This document shows, one piece after another, positions 23,947-31,855 of a DNA stretch of 64,000 nt. The position numbers and the translations under genes were made by a program. The stretch lies in assembly GCA_035651715.1 (NCBI GenBank), contig DASRFD010000112.1:12668-76667 (forward strand), written 5' to 3'. The first letter of the stretch is position 1, and each line of letters starts with the position of its first letter. The notes beneath the pieces are model-generated. The model saw nothing but the letters and a program-made list of their open reading frames with translations. It was not told the origin of the DNA and searched no databases. This stretch comes from Nevskia sp035651715. GTDB taxonomy: Bacteria; Pseudomonadota; Gammaproteobacteria; Nevskiales; Nevskiaceae.

Positions 23947-24872
23947 CAGTCTTCGTCCCCGATCGAGTTGACCATGCGCCACAGGATGAACATGCCGGCG
24001 AGCATCCACACCACCCCGCCGATCAGGATCTTCTTGCCCAGGGAGTCATGCCACATGGCGTCGTAGAATGACGGGTTGGTGAGGTAGATGTAGGTGACCA
24101 GGCACAGCGGAACCAGCGCCAGGATCATGGCCGAGAAACGCGTCTCCGCGGTCAGGGCGCGCAATTCCTTCGCGGCGATGCCACGCTGGCGGATAGTCAG
24201 GATCAGGCTCTTCAGGACACCACGCAGGCTGCCGCCGTAGCGGCGGTTGACGCCCGCGGCGAGTGACATGATCTTGACGTCGCGCAGGCGGTACAGCTCG
24301 CCGACCTCGGCCATCACCTGGTCCACCGGAGCGCCCATCTTGATCTGCCGGCCGATGCTCAGAAACACCGGCCGCAGCGGCGGGTCGGCCTCGCGCGCAG
24401 CGGTACCGAGCGCCTCTTCCAGGGAGTTGCCGGCCGACATCACGCGGATCACGTTCTCCAAAAAGGTCGGCAGCTGCTCGATGATGCGGCTGCGCCAGCG
24501 CGATGCGCGCTGCACCAGGAACAGGTAGAGCACCAGGAGCAGGCCGGCCGCGATCAGACCTCCCAGCAGCGGCCCGGCAATCACCAATATGATGGCCAGG
24601 ATCACCAGCAGCAGCACGACCACGACCACGATCGAACGCGGTTGCATCTCCGAGCCGGTACGCCACAGCAGGGTGGTCAGCCAGCGCACGCCGGGAATAT
24701 CCATTTCCGGGGCGTCGATCATCGACAGGTTGGGGCCCTTCTCGGCTCCGGCGTGGAGACGGGTCATGGCTTCCTCGGCGCGCTCGCGGCCGCGCGCCAG
24801 CGTCAGCAGCCAGGCCGCCCCGCCGAGCAGAACCAGCGCGACGGCGGCGACGATGATCAAGCCCATGCTCAT
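23946..24872 (-). CDS. tadB: Type II secretion F-domain protein TadB
   Basis: Inner-membrane platform partner of TadC in the Flp pilus assembly complex. It has 308 residues: an N-terminal membrane helix (LIIVAAVALVLLGGAAWLL), two adjacent helices around 75-125, the T2SSF domain with LPTFLENVIRVMSAGNSLEEAL and GAPVDQVMAEVGELYRLRDVKIM, and a C-terminal helix pair. The ATG at 24872 overlaps the tadA stop by ATGA. TadB typically contacts the TadA ATPase directly, which agrees with the gene order tadA-tadB-tadC. Confidence 0.9.
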   Translation of the reverse strand: MSMGLIIVAAVALVLLGGAAWLLTLARGRERAEEAMTRLHAGAEKGPNLSMIDAPEMDIPGVRWLTTLLWRTGSEMQPRSIVVVVVLLLVILAIILVIAGPLLGGLIAAGLLLVLYLFLVQRASRWRSRIIEQLPTFLENVIRVMSAGNSLEEALGTAAREADPPLRPVFLSIGRQIKMGAPVDQVMAEVGELYRLRDVKIMSLAAGVNRRYGGSLRGVLKSLILTIRQRGIAAKELRALTAETRFSAMILALVPLCLVTYIYLTNPSFYDAMWHDSLGKKILIGGVVWMLAGMFILWRMVNSIGDED

Positions 24873-26089
24873 GCGGCCTCCCGCAGATCGACATGCCGGC
24901 CGCTATCCGCCTCGTAGCGGAACAGGTCGCGCATCACCAGCTCACGCCCCTGCAGCCCCTTAACCTCGGTGATGGAAATGACCCGGCGCTGGCCGCTGGG
25001 CAGGCGCGACACCTGCACCATCAGCTGGAGCGCCGCGGCAATCTGGCCGCGCAGCGTGGTCTCGCCGCCGGTGTAGCCGGCAAAGCCCGCCAGCAGCTCG
25101 ATGCGGTGCATCGCGTCGCGCACGTTGTTGGCGTGCAGCGTGGTCATGGAGCCGTCATGGCCGGTGTTCATGGCCTGCAGCATGTCCAGCACTTCGTCGC
25201 CGCGCACTTCACCGACGATGATGCGGTCGGGGCGCATGCGCAGCGCGTTGCGCACCAGGTCGCGCGCGGTGACGGCGCGCTGCCCTTCCAGGTTCGGGGG
25301 GCGTGTCTCCAGGCGCACCACGTGGCCGTGCTGCAGGCGCAGCTCGGCGGCGTCCTCCACCGTCACGATGCGCTCCCCCGGCGGGATCCACTGGCTGAGC
25401 AGATTGAGGAAGGTGGTCTTGCCCGAGCCGGTGCCGCCGACCACGACCAGGTTGGCGCGGCCCTCGACCCGCTTGCGCAGGTACTCCAGCTCGGCCTCGG
25501 TGATGCTGCCCAGGCGCAGCAGGTCCTCGGCGGAGAGCGGGCTCTTGCGGAACTTGCGGATCGACAGGCAGGGACCGTCGAGAGCGATCGGCGGGATGAT
25601 GGCGTTGACGCGCGAGCCGTCGGGCAGGCGCGCATCGACCATCGGCGTCGATTCGTCGACGCGGCGGCCGAGCGGCGCCAGGATGCGCTGGATCACGCGG
25701 ATCACGTGGTTGTTGTCGTTGAAGCGCACCGGCACCGAATACAGCTTGCCGGAACGCTCGACGAAGACGTTGTGCGGGCCGTTGACGACGATGTCGTTGA
25801 CCGTGTCGTCCTCGACCAGGCTCTGGATCGGGCCGTAGCCCATCAGCTCGTTGCGCGCATCGCGCATCAGGGCTTCGATTTCGCGCTGGTTGACCGGCAG
25901 GCGCTCGTCGACGACGAAGCGCTTGACCTGGTCGGCGACGAAGCGATCCAGCTTCTCCATCGGCCAGGTGTAGATGTCGAGGTTGCGCTCGTCGATCTGC
26001 GCGATCAGATGCCGGTGCACATTGGCCTTCAGCACCTGATACTGGTCCGACAGGCGGAAGCGCTCGATGTGTTCCGGGCTGCTGCTCAT
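24869..26089 (-). CDS. tadA: Pilus assembly ATPase TadA (CpaF family)
   Basis: Cytoplasmic hexameric secretion ATPase that powers Flp pilus assembly. It has 406 residues. Features in order: N-terminal three-helix region, NDIVVNGPHNVFVERSG, the Walker A loop GGTGSGKTTFLNLLSQW at about residue 218, the Asp box ERIVTVEDAAELRL, Walker B region RPDRIIVGEVRGDE and the His box GHDGSMTTLHANN. All catalytic elements are intact. It starts one base after the tadZ stop region, with little space between the genes. No retraction ATPase is present, as is usual for tad loci. Confidence 0.96.
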   Translation of the reverse strand: MSSSPEHIERFRLSDQYQVLKANVHRHLIAQIDERNLDIYTWPMEKLDRFVADQVKRFVVDERLPVNQREIEALMRDARNELMGYGPIQSLVEDDTVNDIVVNGPHNVFVERSGKLYSVPVRFNDNNHVIRVIQRILAPLGRRVDESTPMVDARLPDGSRVNAIIPPIALDGPCLSIRKFRKSPLSAEDLLRLGSITEAELEYLRKRVEGRANLVVVGGTGSGKTTFLNLLSQWIPPGERIVTVEDAAELRLQHGHVVRLETRPPNLEGQRAVTARDLVRNALRMRPDRIIVGEVRGDEVLDMLQAMNTGHDGSMTTLHANNVRDAMHRIELLAGFAGYTGGETTLRGQIAAALQLMVQVSRLPSGQRRVISITEVKGLQGRELVMRDLFRYEADSGRHVDLREAA

Positions 26090-26090
26090 G

Positions 26091-27290
26091 TCAGCTACCG
26101 CCCTTCAGCCGCTCGAGAAAGCCCTGCGGCGCAGCGGCAGCCAGGGGCTGCCCCGTGGCCAGCGCCTGCGCCAGCTTCTTCACGCCCAGGCCGTAGGGAT
26201 CCTTGCGCGCGAGGGTGAACAGCGGTTCGCCCGAGTTCATCGACACCAGGCGCGTGGCCGATTCGCACTGCAGCGTCGCATACAGCGGCAACTCGAACAG
26301 CTCGGCCAGGTTCTTCGGCTCCAGGCCGAGGCGGCGGCGGTAGTCGTCCACCACCAGCCCGGCGCGATCCAGGGCGCAGCCTTCCAGGCGCAGCGCGCGC
26401 AGCAGGTGCTTGTTGTGGCGCGAACGCAGGATCGACTGGTCCGACAGCAGCAGCAGGCGGTCGGCGTCGTTGGCCACGCCGACCAGGGCGCCCAGCGGCA
26501 GGTGGCCGTCGAGGGAAACCACGATGTGCGCAAACAGCCCGCGCAGCACCTGCAGCAGCTTGAGCAGGTCGCCCGAATCGACGCCGGCCGGGCCGAGGTG
26601 GTCCTCCGGCAGGCTCAGCACATAGAGGCCGCTGCTGTGCTTGGTGAACGCGGTGTCCACCAGGCTCTGGTCGCAGCGGTAGGCGTCGTTGATGGCGTCG
26701 AGCGCGCTGTAGTTGGCGTTGAGGTTGAGGAAGATCGCGGCGGCGCCGGCCGGGGTGGCCAGGTCGAGCAGCAGCACCCGCTCGTTCGCCCCCTGCGCTT
26801 CGAGCAGGGCCAACGCCAGGTGCTCGGCCAGGAAGGCGATGCTCTCGCCGGGCTGGGCCGACAGCACGGCGTGCAGCTTGCCGGCCTTTGACGCGACGGC
26901 CCCCGGCGCGTTGGCGCCGCTGCGCCGCAGCAGCCGGCCGATCTGCACGCCGAGCGTGGCGTCGTCGCGGCGCAGCACGAAGAAATCGCGCGCACCGGCA
27001 CGCATCGCCGCCAGCACCCATTGCGGATTGTCGTCCGCGCCGAGGCCGACCACCGGCACCTGCCAGTGGCGCTCCAGATAACGTTCCACCAGCGCGGCGC
27101 GCTGCGCCAGGCTCTGACTGTCGAACTCGACGAACACCACGTCCGGACGGGTCTGGGCCTCGATGTGCGCCAGCGTTTCCTGCTCGCCGGAGGCCGGCAG
27201 CAGGACCACGTCCATGGTCGTGCCGGCAGCGCTCTGCAGCCACTGCTGGTAGACCGGATCGTTGGAGACGACGACCGCTTGCGTTTTCAT
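26091..27290 (-). CDS. tadZ: Pilus localisation protein TadZ/CpaE, degenerate ATPase
   Basis: MinD/ParA-superfamily protein that positions the pilus machine at the pole or septum. It has 399 residues. An N-terminal receiver-like domain (about 1-125) lacks a full phospho-acceptor set. The C-terminal ATPase-like domain starts KLHAVLSAQPGESIAFLAEH, where a deviant Walker A lysine-rich loop would be expected; the P-loop lysines are missing, so nucleotide hydrolysis is doubtful. Later segments (VLLLDLATPAGAAAIFLNL, HIVVSLDGHLPLGALVGV, LVVDDYRRRLGLE) keep the fold. I start at the ATG at 27290; the 39 in-frame residues upstream do not resemble the family. Confidence 0.85.
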   Translation of the reverse strand: MKTQAVVVSNDPVYQQWLQSAAGTTMDVVLLPASGEQETLAHIEAQTRPDVVFVEFDSQSLAQRAALVERYLERHWQVPVVGLGADDNPQWVLAAMRAGARDFFVLRRDDATLGVQIGRLLRRSGANAPGAVASKAGKLHAVLSAQPGESIAFLAEHLALALLEAQGANERVLLLDLATPAGAAAIFLNLNANYSALDAINDAYRCDQSLVDTAFTKHSSGLYVLSLPEDHLGPAGVDSGDLLKLLQVLRGLFAHIVVSLDGHLPLGALVGVANDADRLLLLSDQSILRSRHNKHLLRALRLEGCALDRAGLVVDDYRRRLGLEPKNLAELFELPLYATLQCESATRLVSMNSGEPLFTLARKDPYGLGVKKLAQALATGQPLAAAAPQGFLERLKGGS

Positions 27291-27318
27291 CGCGGCTCCC
27301 CGCGTCGTCGTCGGCGTA

Positions 27319-28773
27319 TCAGCGGCTGTACCCCTGATCTTCGCCCTGGCCGAACTTGCCCGTCTCCATGAACATGGTGTGCGCGAAGCTCGGCCGGTAC
27401 TGATCAAGGGCAGCCCCCGGCAGTTCTGGGAGCGGCGCGTCCTTGGTCATGGGGCGCACCAGGTGCGGGGTCACCACCATGATCAGTTCGCGCTCGCTGC
27501 GGTTGACGCTGGTATTGCGGAAGAAGGCGCCGAGCACCGGCACGTCGCCGATCCAGGGCACCTTGCTCACGTTGTTCTTCAGGTTGTTGCTAACCAAGCC
27601 GCTGATGACGAAAGTCTCGCCGTCACCCAACTCGACCGTGGTATCCGTGCGGCGCACATTCAGACCCGGCACGGTGATACCGTTGAGGCTGATGCCGTTG
27701 TTGTAGTCCAGTTCGCTCACCTCAGGCGCCACCTTGAGGGCGATGCGGTTGCGCGCCAGCACGGTCGGTGTCAGGTTCAGGCGGATGCCGAATTCCTTGA
27801 ACTGGATGGTGACGGTGGCGTTACCGGTGGTGCCGCCGTTCTGCACGGAGGGGAAAGGGAACTCGCCGCCGGCCAGGAAGGTCGCGGTCTGACCGCTGGT
27901 GGCGGTCAGGCTGGGCTCGGCCAGGGTCCGCGCCAGACCCTTGTTCTCCAGCACGCTGAGCGCGCCGAGGTAGCTGTTGCTGGCGTAGAGGAAATTGAAA
28001 GCGCTGGCAATCGGCAGGAATCCGGTGGCGCTGCTGATGCTGTTGCCGCTGGCGGTGTTGGTGGTGCCGCCGACGTTGGTGCTGCCGATGCCGCTGGCGC
28101 CGCCTGGAGTGAACACACCCATCACGCCGGCGCTGTTGCCATGGCCGAAGTTGATGCCAAACTCCTGCAGCGCCTGGCGGCTGATGTCGACCACCCTGAC
28201 CTGGCTCATCACCTGGGTGTCGACCGCCACCGAGGTATGGTCCGCCACCACCTGGGCGCTGCCGTTGTCGCCGCCGCCCGAGCCGCTGGCCGAGGAGGCA
28301 CTGGTGCCCGCGGCGAGCACGGCGTCGCGGTGGGTCAGCAGGTCGCTGGTGCTGCCGCTGATGCTGCGGGCGCTCACCGTAACCTTGTACTGCTGCGGCT
28401 GCGACTTGCTGTCGCGCGTCCAGATCATCAGGCTGGTCACGCCGGTATTCTTGCCGTTGAGCAGCAGTTCGCGGGCGTTGATCACACTGACGTCGGCGAT
28501 GGCCGGATTGGCCACGGCGACGCGGCGGATCGGGTACTTCTGCCGCAGCAGCTGCTGCGTGCCGACGTCCAGGGTGACCATGGTTTCTACCGGCTGCGCC
28601 GCGGCGCTTCCCTGATCCGCGGCTGCGGCCGGCAGGCCGGCCGCAGCCACGCCCACGGCTAGCAAGCCGGCTGCAAAGACGCCAAAGGTGCCTGGCAGTC
28701 GCATCATCCTTCCCCTTTGCTGCATGCTGTGCGCTTCGCCCGACATGCTCTGCTCCACTCCCCGCGTCTTCAT
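27319..28773 (-). CDS. rcpA: Flp pilus secretin RcpA/CpaC
   Basis: Outer-membrane secretin through which the Flp pilus exits. It has 484 residues. A signal peptide (FGVFAAGLLAVGVAAAGLPAAAA) follows a 25-residue basic leader. The pilus-formation N-domain has MVTLDVGTQQLLRQKYPIRR and GKNTGVTSLMIWTRD; a BON-like region follows; the secretin core spans about 300-460, with VPGLNVRRTDTTVELGDGET, SKVPWIGDVPVLGAFFR and RELIMVVTPHLVRP. A Gly/Ser/Asn-rich insertion near residue 225 is low-complexity. Its start overlaps the rcpC stop by ATGA. Confidence 0.94.
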   Translation of the reverse strand: MKTRGVEQSMSGEAHSMQQRGRMMRLPGTFGVFAAGLLAVGVAAAGLPAAAADQGSAAAQPVETMVTLDVGTQQLLRQKYPIRRVAVANPAIADVSVINARELLLNGKNTGVTSLMIWTRDSKSQPQQYKVTVSARSISGSTSDLLTHRDAVLAAGTSASSASGSGGGDNGSAQVVADHTSVAVDTQVMSQVRVVDISRQALQEFGINFGHGNSAGVMGVFTPGGASGIGSTNVGGTTNTASGNSISSATGFLPIASAFNFLYASNSYLGALSVLENKGLARTLAEPSLTATSGQTATFLAGGEFPFPSVQNGGTTGNATVTIQFKEFGIRLNLTPTVLARNRIALKVAPEVSELDYNNGISLNGITVPGLNVRRTDTTVELGDGETFVISGLVSNNLKNNVSKVPWIGDVPVLGAFFRNTSVNRSERELIMVVTPHLVRPMTKDAPLPELPGAALDQYRPSFAHTMFMETGKFGQGEDQGYSR

Positions 28774-29771
28774 GGATACACCGTCGAAGCCTTGGAACCG
28801 CGATAGATCACGATGCCCTGCGGTGCAGCCTTGGATACCGGGCGCTTGGGCTTGAGCTTGGCCAGATCCTCGGAGGTGTATGGCTGATCGGGCAACTGCT
28901 GTTCGCTATCCGACCTGGCCGCCGCGCCCGCCATGGCGGTCTGCTGCGGCGCGAGGCTTGCCCCGGAAACCGGCGTCGGGCCGGCAGCGGCGGGTGCGGC
29001 AGCACCGGGGGCGGCCGGGGCGGCGGCAGCTGCCTGCGCCGGCTCGGAGTTCTGGCCGTGCAGAGCCAGGCGGACTTCGCCGAGGCTGGCGCCGAGCATG
29101 ACGCGGGTCACCTCCGCGTCCGGCACCGCCACCACCACCGTGCGCTCGCGGCGCTGCTGTTGCTGCTGCTGTTGCTGCTGGCCGTTAGGGTTGTTCTTGT
29201 CGACCGGCGCCGGCATCAGCACATGGTCGTCGAAAGCCAGCACCAGAGCGTCCTTCTGCAGAATGCGCGCCTGTGCCGGATCGACCTTGTTGCTTTGATC
29301 GTTGCGCAAGTAGACCAGCACATCGACGATGTCGCCGGGCCGGACGAAGCCGCCGACGCCGATCACGTCGTTGAGGGTCAGCGACACCGCCTTGGTTCCC
29401 GGGGGGAGCTGCTTGGCGACCGGATTTCCCTTGATCAGCTGCGGCGTCAGCGGCGTACCGCTGTCGACGTCGAGCAAGGGTACGAGGCCGATCACGTCAT
29501 CGACCTTCGTGTAGTAGCCGCTGCTGGGCACGACTTCCAGCTTGACCACCCGGACCGAATCCTTGTCGATCGGCTGGTTGGCCTGGATCAGTTTGCCCGC
29601 GACCACCACGTCATACTGCGGCGCCGCCGCTGCCTGGACCGCCTGGCTCTGCTGGGCGACACGGTTGGAGTTGTCGGCGTAGTCGTGCCCCATCTTCCAG
29701 GCGACGAATCCCAGGATGACGGCGAGCAGCACGAACACGCCAGCTATGATCTTGATCAGGTTGCTACTCAT
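28770..29771 (-). CDS. rcpC: Flp pilus assembly protein RcpC/CpaB with polyglutamine tract
   Basis: Periplasmic inner-membrane-anchored subunit thought to link the secretin to the pilus machine. It has 333 residues: an N-terminal membrane anchor (residues 5-28), a SAF-like domain (VVAGKLIQANQPIDKDSVRV, SGYYTKVDDVIG, GTKAVSLTLNDVIGVGGFVRPGD) and the family segment RTVVVAVPDAEVTRVMLG. Nine consecutive glutamines (codons at 29154-29180, mixed CAG/CAA) interrupt the protein near residue 200. The C-terminal quarter is Ala/Pro-rich. It is the first of the tightly packed machine genes; an AT-rich stretch upstream may hold an internal promoter. Confidence 0.92.
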   Translation of the reverse strand: MSSNLIKIIAGVFVLLAVILGFVAWKMGHDYADNSNRVAQQSQAVQAAAAPQYDVVVAGKLIQANQPIDKDSVRVVKLEVVPSSGYYTKVDDVIGLVPLLDVDSGTPLTPQLIKGNPVAKQLPPGTKAVSLTLNDVIGVGGFVRPGDIVDVLVYLRNDQSNKVDPAQARILQKDALVLAFDDHVLMPAPVDKNNPNGQQQQQQQQQRRERTVVVAVPDAEVTRVMLGASLGEVRLALHGQNSEPAQAAAAAPAAPGAAAPAAAGPTPVSGASLAPQQTAMAGAAARSDSEQQLPDQPYTSEDLAKLKPKRPVSKAAPQGIVIYRGSKASTVYP

Positions 29772-29856
29772 GCCTTGGCGACTCCCTAATGCGCTGCCGG
29801 CAACAGACTGATGCAGCGAATTTTTATTGCAATTACATCAATTTAAGCACAGAAGT

Positions 29857-30327
29857 TCAGGTGTAAGCTACAGCGCAGGCATAAAGCGTGACCGGAACCG
29901 GGGGAAAGGTGCCGGCCAGAGGCAGAGTGACCGTGGGAAACAGGGTGCTGGGCCTGAAATCGACCTCGAAGGTGAAAGTGCCGCTGGTGACTTTGCAGTT
30001 GCCGGGCGAGGTCGGGATGCTGACCAGCGCAAACTGGCTGGCCGGCAACCACTTCAAGGTATTGTTGGCAGCGGTGGTGGCACTGCTCAACCGGTTTTGA
30101 GCGGTGCCGCTCGCGTCGGTCGACGGGATCACGGAAACCGCCGCCTGGATGCCCTGCTGGGCGGCGAAGTTGATCGACTGCTGCAGCACGTAAACGTAGC
30201 TGTAGACGACGCCGCCGTAGGCAATGGCGAACATCAGAGGGAACAGCAGCATGAATTCCACTGCGCTGGCGCCAAGCTGCCTAGTCGCAGACCGATGAGG
30301 CGGCCGCACCCGTGCAATTCGCTTCAT
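29857..30327 (-). CDS. tadE: TadE-family pseudopilin
   Basis: Minor pilin-like protein of the Flp system. It has 156 residues: a basic leader, then the processing site QLGASAVEF, which fits the G/xxxxEF rule of prepilin peptidases, and a membrane helix (FMLLFPLMFAIAYGGVVYSYVYVL). The C-terminal periplasmic part has two cysteines that could be disulfide-linked. The ATG at 30327 has GGAG seven bases upstream. An upstream start would need a 64-residue extension with no pilin-like features. It lies 392 bp after flp on the same strand; no second TadE/TadG gene is visible. Confidence 0.87.
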   Translation of the reverse strand: MKRIARVRPPHRSATRQLGASAVEFMLLFPLMFAIAYGGVVYSYVYVLQQSINFAAQQGIQAAVSVIPSTDASGTAQNRLSSATTAANNTLKWLPASQFALVSIPTSPGNCKVTSGTFTFEVDFRPSTLFPTVTLPLAGTFPPVPVTLYACAVAYT

Positions 30328-30544
30328 GAGCTGCTCCCCGGCGACGCCAACCCACCCGGCAAAACCCGTAAAACCCTTGGAAATCCTACAACAAGCCCGG
30401 TTACAGCGGAAAGTGCCGGAGCGGCCGCCGGATCCTGCGATCCACGGCGATTGTCCTTCCGGCTTCCCCCCACGGTAGCGCGACTCTTCACGACCTGAAT
30501 GACCCGTTGGTAACAACACCAGCTGCCGGCGGCCGCGGCGGGAA

Positions 30545-30569
30545 GGCAGGGCGGTGCGGTCGCCCTGCC
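30545..30569 (-). terminator. Hairpin in the flp-tadE gap (distal)
   Basis: GGCAGGGC (30545-30552) pairs perfectly with GCCCTGCC (30562-30569) around a nine-base loop. There is no T-run. It lies between the flp terminator-like hairpin and tadE. Confidence 0.45.
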
Positions 30570-30677
30570 CTCCGCTTTCAAGGGTTCAGGGACGCACCGA
30601 CTGATGCACCTGTCACGACCACAACAACGATCATGGCAACCCGCCGGTACCGCGGCGCGCGGCCATCATCCGGACCA

Positions 30678-30707
30678 CCGGCAGGCCGCAGCAGCCCGGC
30701 CTGCCGG
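30678..30707 (-). terminator. Hairpin downstream of flp
   Basis: CCGGCAGGCC (30678-30687) and GGCCTGCCGG (30698-30707) form a perfect ten-base stem 13 bp past the flp stop. It has no T-run, so it may act as a partial terminator or a 3' stabiliser that lets flp be expressed far above the machine genes. Confidence 0.6.
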
Positions 30708-30719
30708 CGCTAGCCGGCT

Positions 30720-30881
30720 TCAGATCGCGTTGGAAACGGAGGTGAAGACGCTGGACAGGCCCGTGCCCAGGGCCCTGGCGCCGACCAGCATGATCAGAGC
30801 CACGACGGCGATGATGAGGGCATACTCGGTCGCGGTGACGCCTTCTTCACGGCGAACGAACGAGGTGAATTTCTTCAGCAT
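30720..30881 (-). CDS. flp: Flp family type IVb major pilin (53 aa)
   Basis: Structural subunit of the tight-adherence pilus. A short gene of 53 codons reading MLKKFTSFVRREEGVTATEY, then a single hydrophobic helix (ALIIAVVALIMLVGARAL) and a short Ser/Thr tail. The site G/VTATEY fits the Flp rule exactly: cleavage after Gly, Glu at +5 and Tyr at +6. AGGAG lies seven bases before the ATG at 30881, and an inverted repeat follows the stop. It is the promoter-proximal gene of the tad locus. A prepilin peptidase is needed to process it, but none is encoded in this window. Confidence 0.93.
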   Translation of the reverse strand: MLKKFTSFVRREEGVTATEYALIIAVVALIMLVGARALGTGLSSVFTSVSNAI

Positions 30882-30907
30882 GATGACACTCCTGGAAACT
30901 TGATTGA

Positions 30908-30924
30908 CGAGTCCGCACGACTCG
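30908..30924 (-). promoter_or_regulatory. Stem-loop in the flp leader
   Basis: CGAGTC (30908-30913) and GACTCG (30919-30924) form a six-base stem around five bases between the predicted flp transcription start and its ribosome site. It could protect the pilin mRNA 5' end. Confidence 0.4.
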
Positions 30925-30930
30925 CGGATT

Positions 30931-30959
30931 AAAGTATGTCACCCCATGGGGAGTGTCAA
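30931..30959 (-). promoter_or_regulatory. Candidate sigma-70-type flp promoter with palindrome in the spacer
   Basis: On the minus strand a perfect TTGACA (30959-30954) and TACTTT (30936-30931) are separated by 17 bp. The spacer contains the perfect palindrome CCCCATGGGG, and TGACA is repeated directly on both sides of it, so a repressor or activator could bind within the promoter. The -10 is only a three-of-six match, suggesting activator dependence. Confidence 0.55.
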
Positions 30960-31033
30960 AGCGCTTCATTGGCACGTTTTCTACCGCTCATCGGCTTCGT
31001 GGGACCTGAATCACCCTTATCGAATCCCCTCGC

Positions 31034-31855
31034 ATGACAACTTATGCCATCGGCGACCTCCAGGGCTGCTACGACACCCTGCGCCGCCTGCTCGATCGGG
31101 TGCATTTCGACCCTGCACATGACGTGCTGTGGTTCACCGGCGACCTGGTCAACCGCGGGCCTCAGTCGCTGCCGACCCTGCGCTACGTGTACCGCCTCGG
31201 CGCCGCCGCCCGTACCGTCCTGGGCAACCACGACCTGCACCTGCTGGCGGTGGCGAACGGCGGCCGCAAGGGCCGCCGCGATACCCTCGACGAAATCCTC
31301 GCCGCGCCGGACCGCGACGAACTGCTGGACTGGCTGCGGCGACAGCCGCTGCTGCTGGAGGCGCCGGGGGTCGCAGTGCTCCATGCCGGACTGCCGCCGC
31401 AGTGGGACCTGGCCCAAGCGCGGGCCTGCGCCCGCGAGGCCGAAAGCGTACTGGCCGGGCCGGACTATGCTGCCTTCCTGCGCGAAATGTACGGCGACGA
31501 GCCGGCGGTCTGGGATGAAGCGCTGCGGGGCCTGCCACGCCTCCGCTACATCATCAACTGCTACACCAGGCTGCGCTACTGCGGTGCCGGCGGCCGCCTC
31601 GACTTCGCCCACAAGGGCTCGCCCGGAACCCAGCCGGAAGGCCTGCTGCCCTGGTTTCAGGCCCCGGGCCGCCGCTCCGCCGGGACCACCCTGGTGTTCG
31701 GCCACTGGTCTACGCTGGGCCGGGTCCGCTGGCCGGAACACCAGGTCTACGGCCTGGACACCGGCGCGGTGTGGGGCGGGCGCCTCACGGCCCTCCGGCT
31801 CGAGGATTGGCGCTTGCTCGACGTCCCTTCCCCGCGCCACAGCGACTGGGATTAA
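31034..31855 (+). CDS. apaH: Symmetrical bis(5'-nucleosyl)-tetraphosphatase
   Basis: Hydrolyses Ap4A to two ADP and removes Ap4A caps from RNA. It has 273 residues. The PPP-family metal motifs are clear: AIGDLQGCYDTL (residues 5-16), FTGDLVNRGPQS (about 36-47) and VLGNHDLHLL (about 63-72), followed by AVLHAGLPPQWD and FGHWSTLGR. The family normally sits next to apaG and rsmA; here the whole tad locus separates them, suggesting insertion of the tad genes into an ancestral surA-pdxA-rsmA-apaGH cluster. The stop overlaps the end of the convergent glycosyltransferase gene by four bases. It is divergent from flp. Confidence 0.96.
   Translation: MTTYAIGDLQGCYDTLRRLLDRVHFDPAHDVLWFTGDLVNRGPQSLPTLRYVYRLGAAARTVLGNHDLHLLAVANGGRKGRRDTLDEILAAPDRDELLDWLRRQPLLLEAPGVAVLHAGLPPQWDLAQARACAREAESVLAGPDYAAFLREMYGDEPAVWDEALRGLPRLRYIINCYTRLRYCGAGGRLDFAHKGSPGTQPEGLLPWFQAPGRRSAGTTLVFGHWSTLGRVRWPEHQVYGLDTGAVWGGRLTALRLEDWRLLDVPSPRHSDWD

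Larger units (their letters stand above)
30328..30719. other. Non-coding gap between flp and tadE
   Basis: I see no credible gene in these 392 bases. The minus-strand frame that continues upstream from tadE has no pilin-like sequence. The gap contains two strong inverted repeats (listed separately). The likely content is the flp mRNA end and the regulatory leader of the downstream tad genes. Confidence 0.6.

Noticed and set aside
29772..29856. AT-rich stretch before rcpC as a firm internal promoter
   Set aside because: It is clearly AT-rich compared with its surroundings, but no -35/-10 pair with proper spacing could be found.
30960..31033. TGGCACG-like sequence before apaH that resembles part of a sigma-54 promoter
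   Set aside because: The -12 GC element is not at the required spacing after the -24 GG, so it does not fit the sigma-54 consensus despite the presence of PilR in the window.
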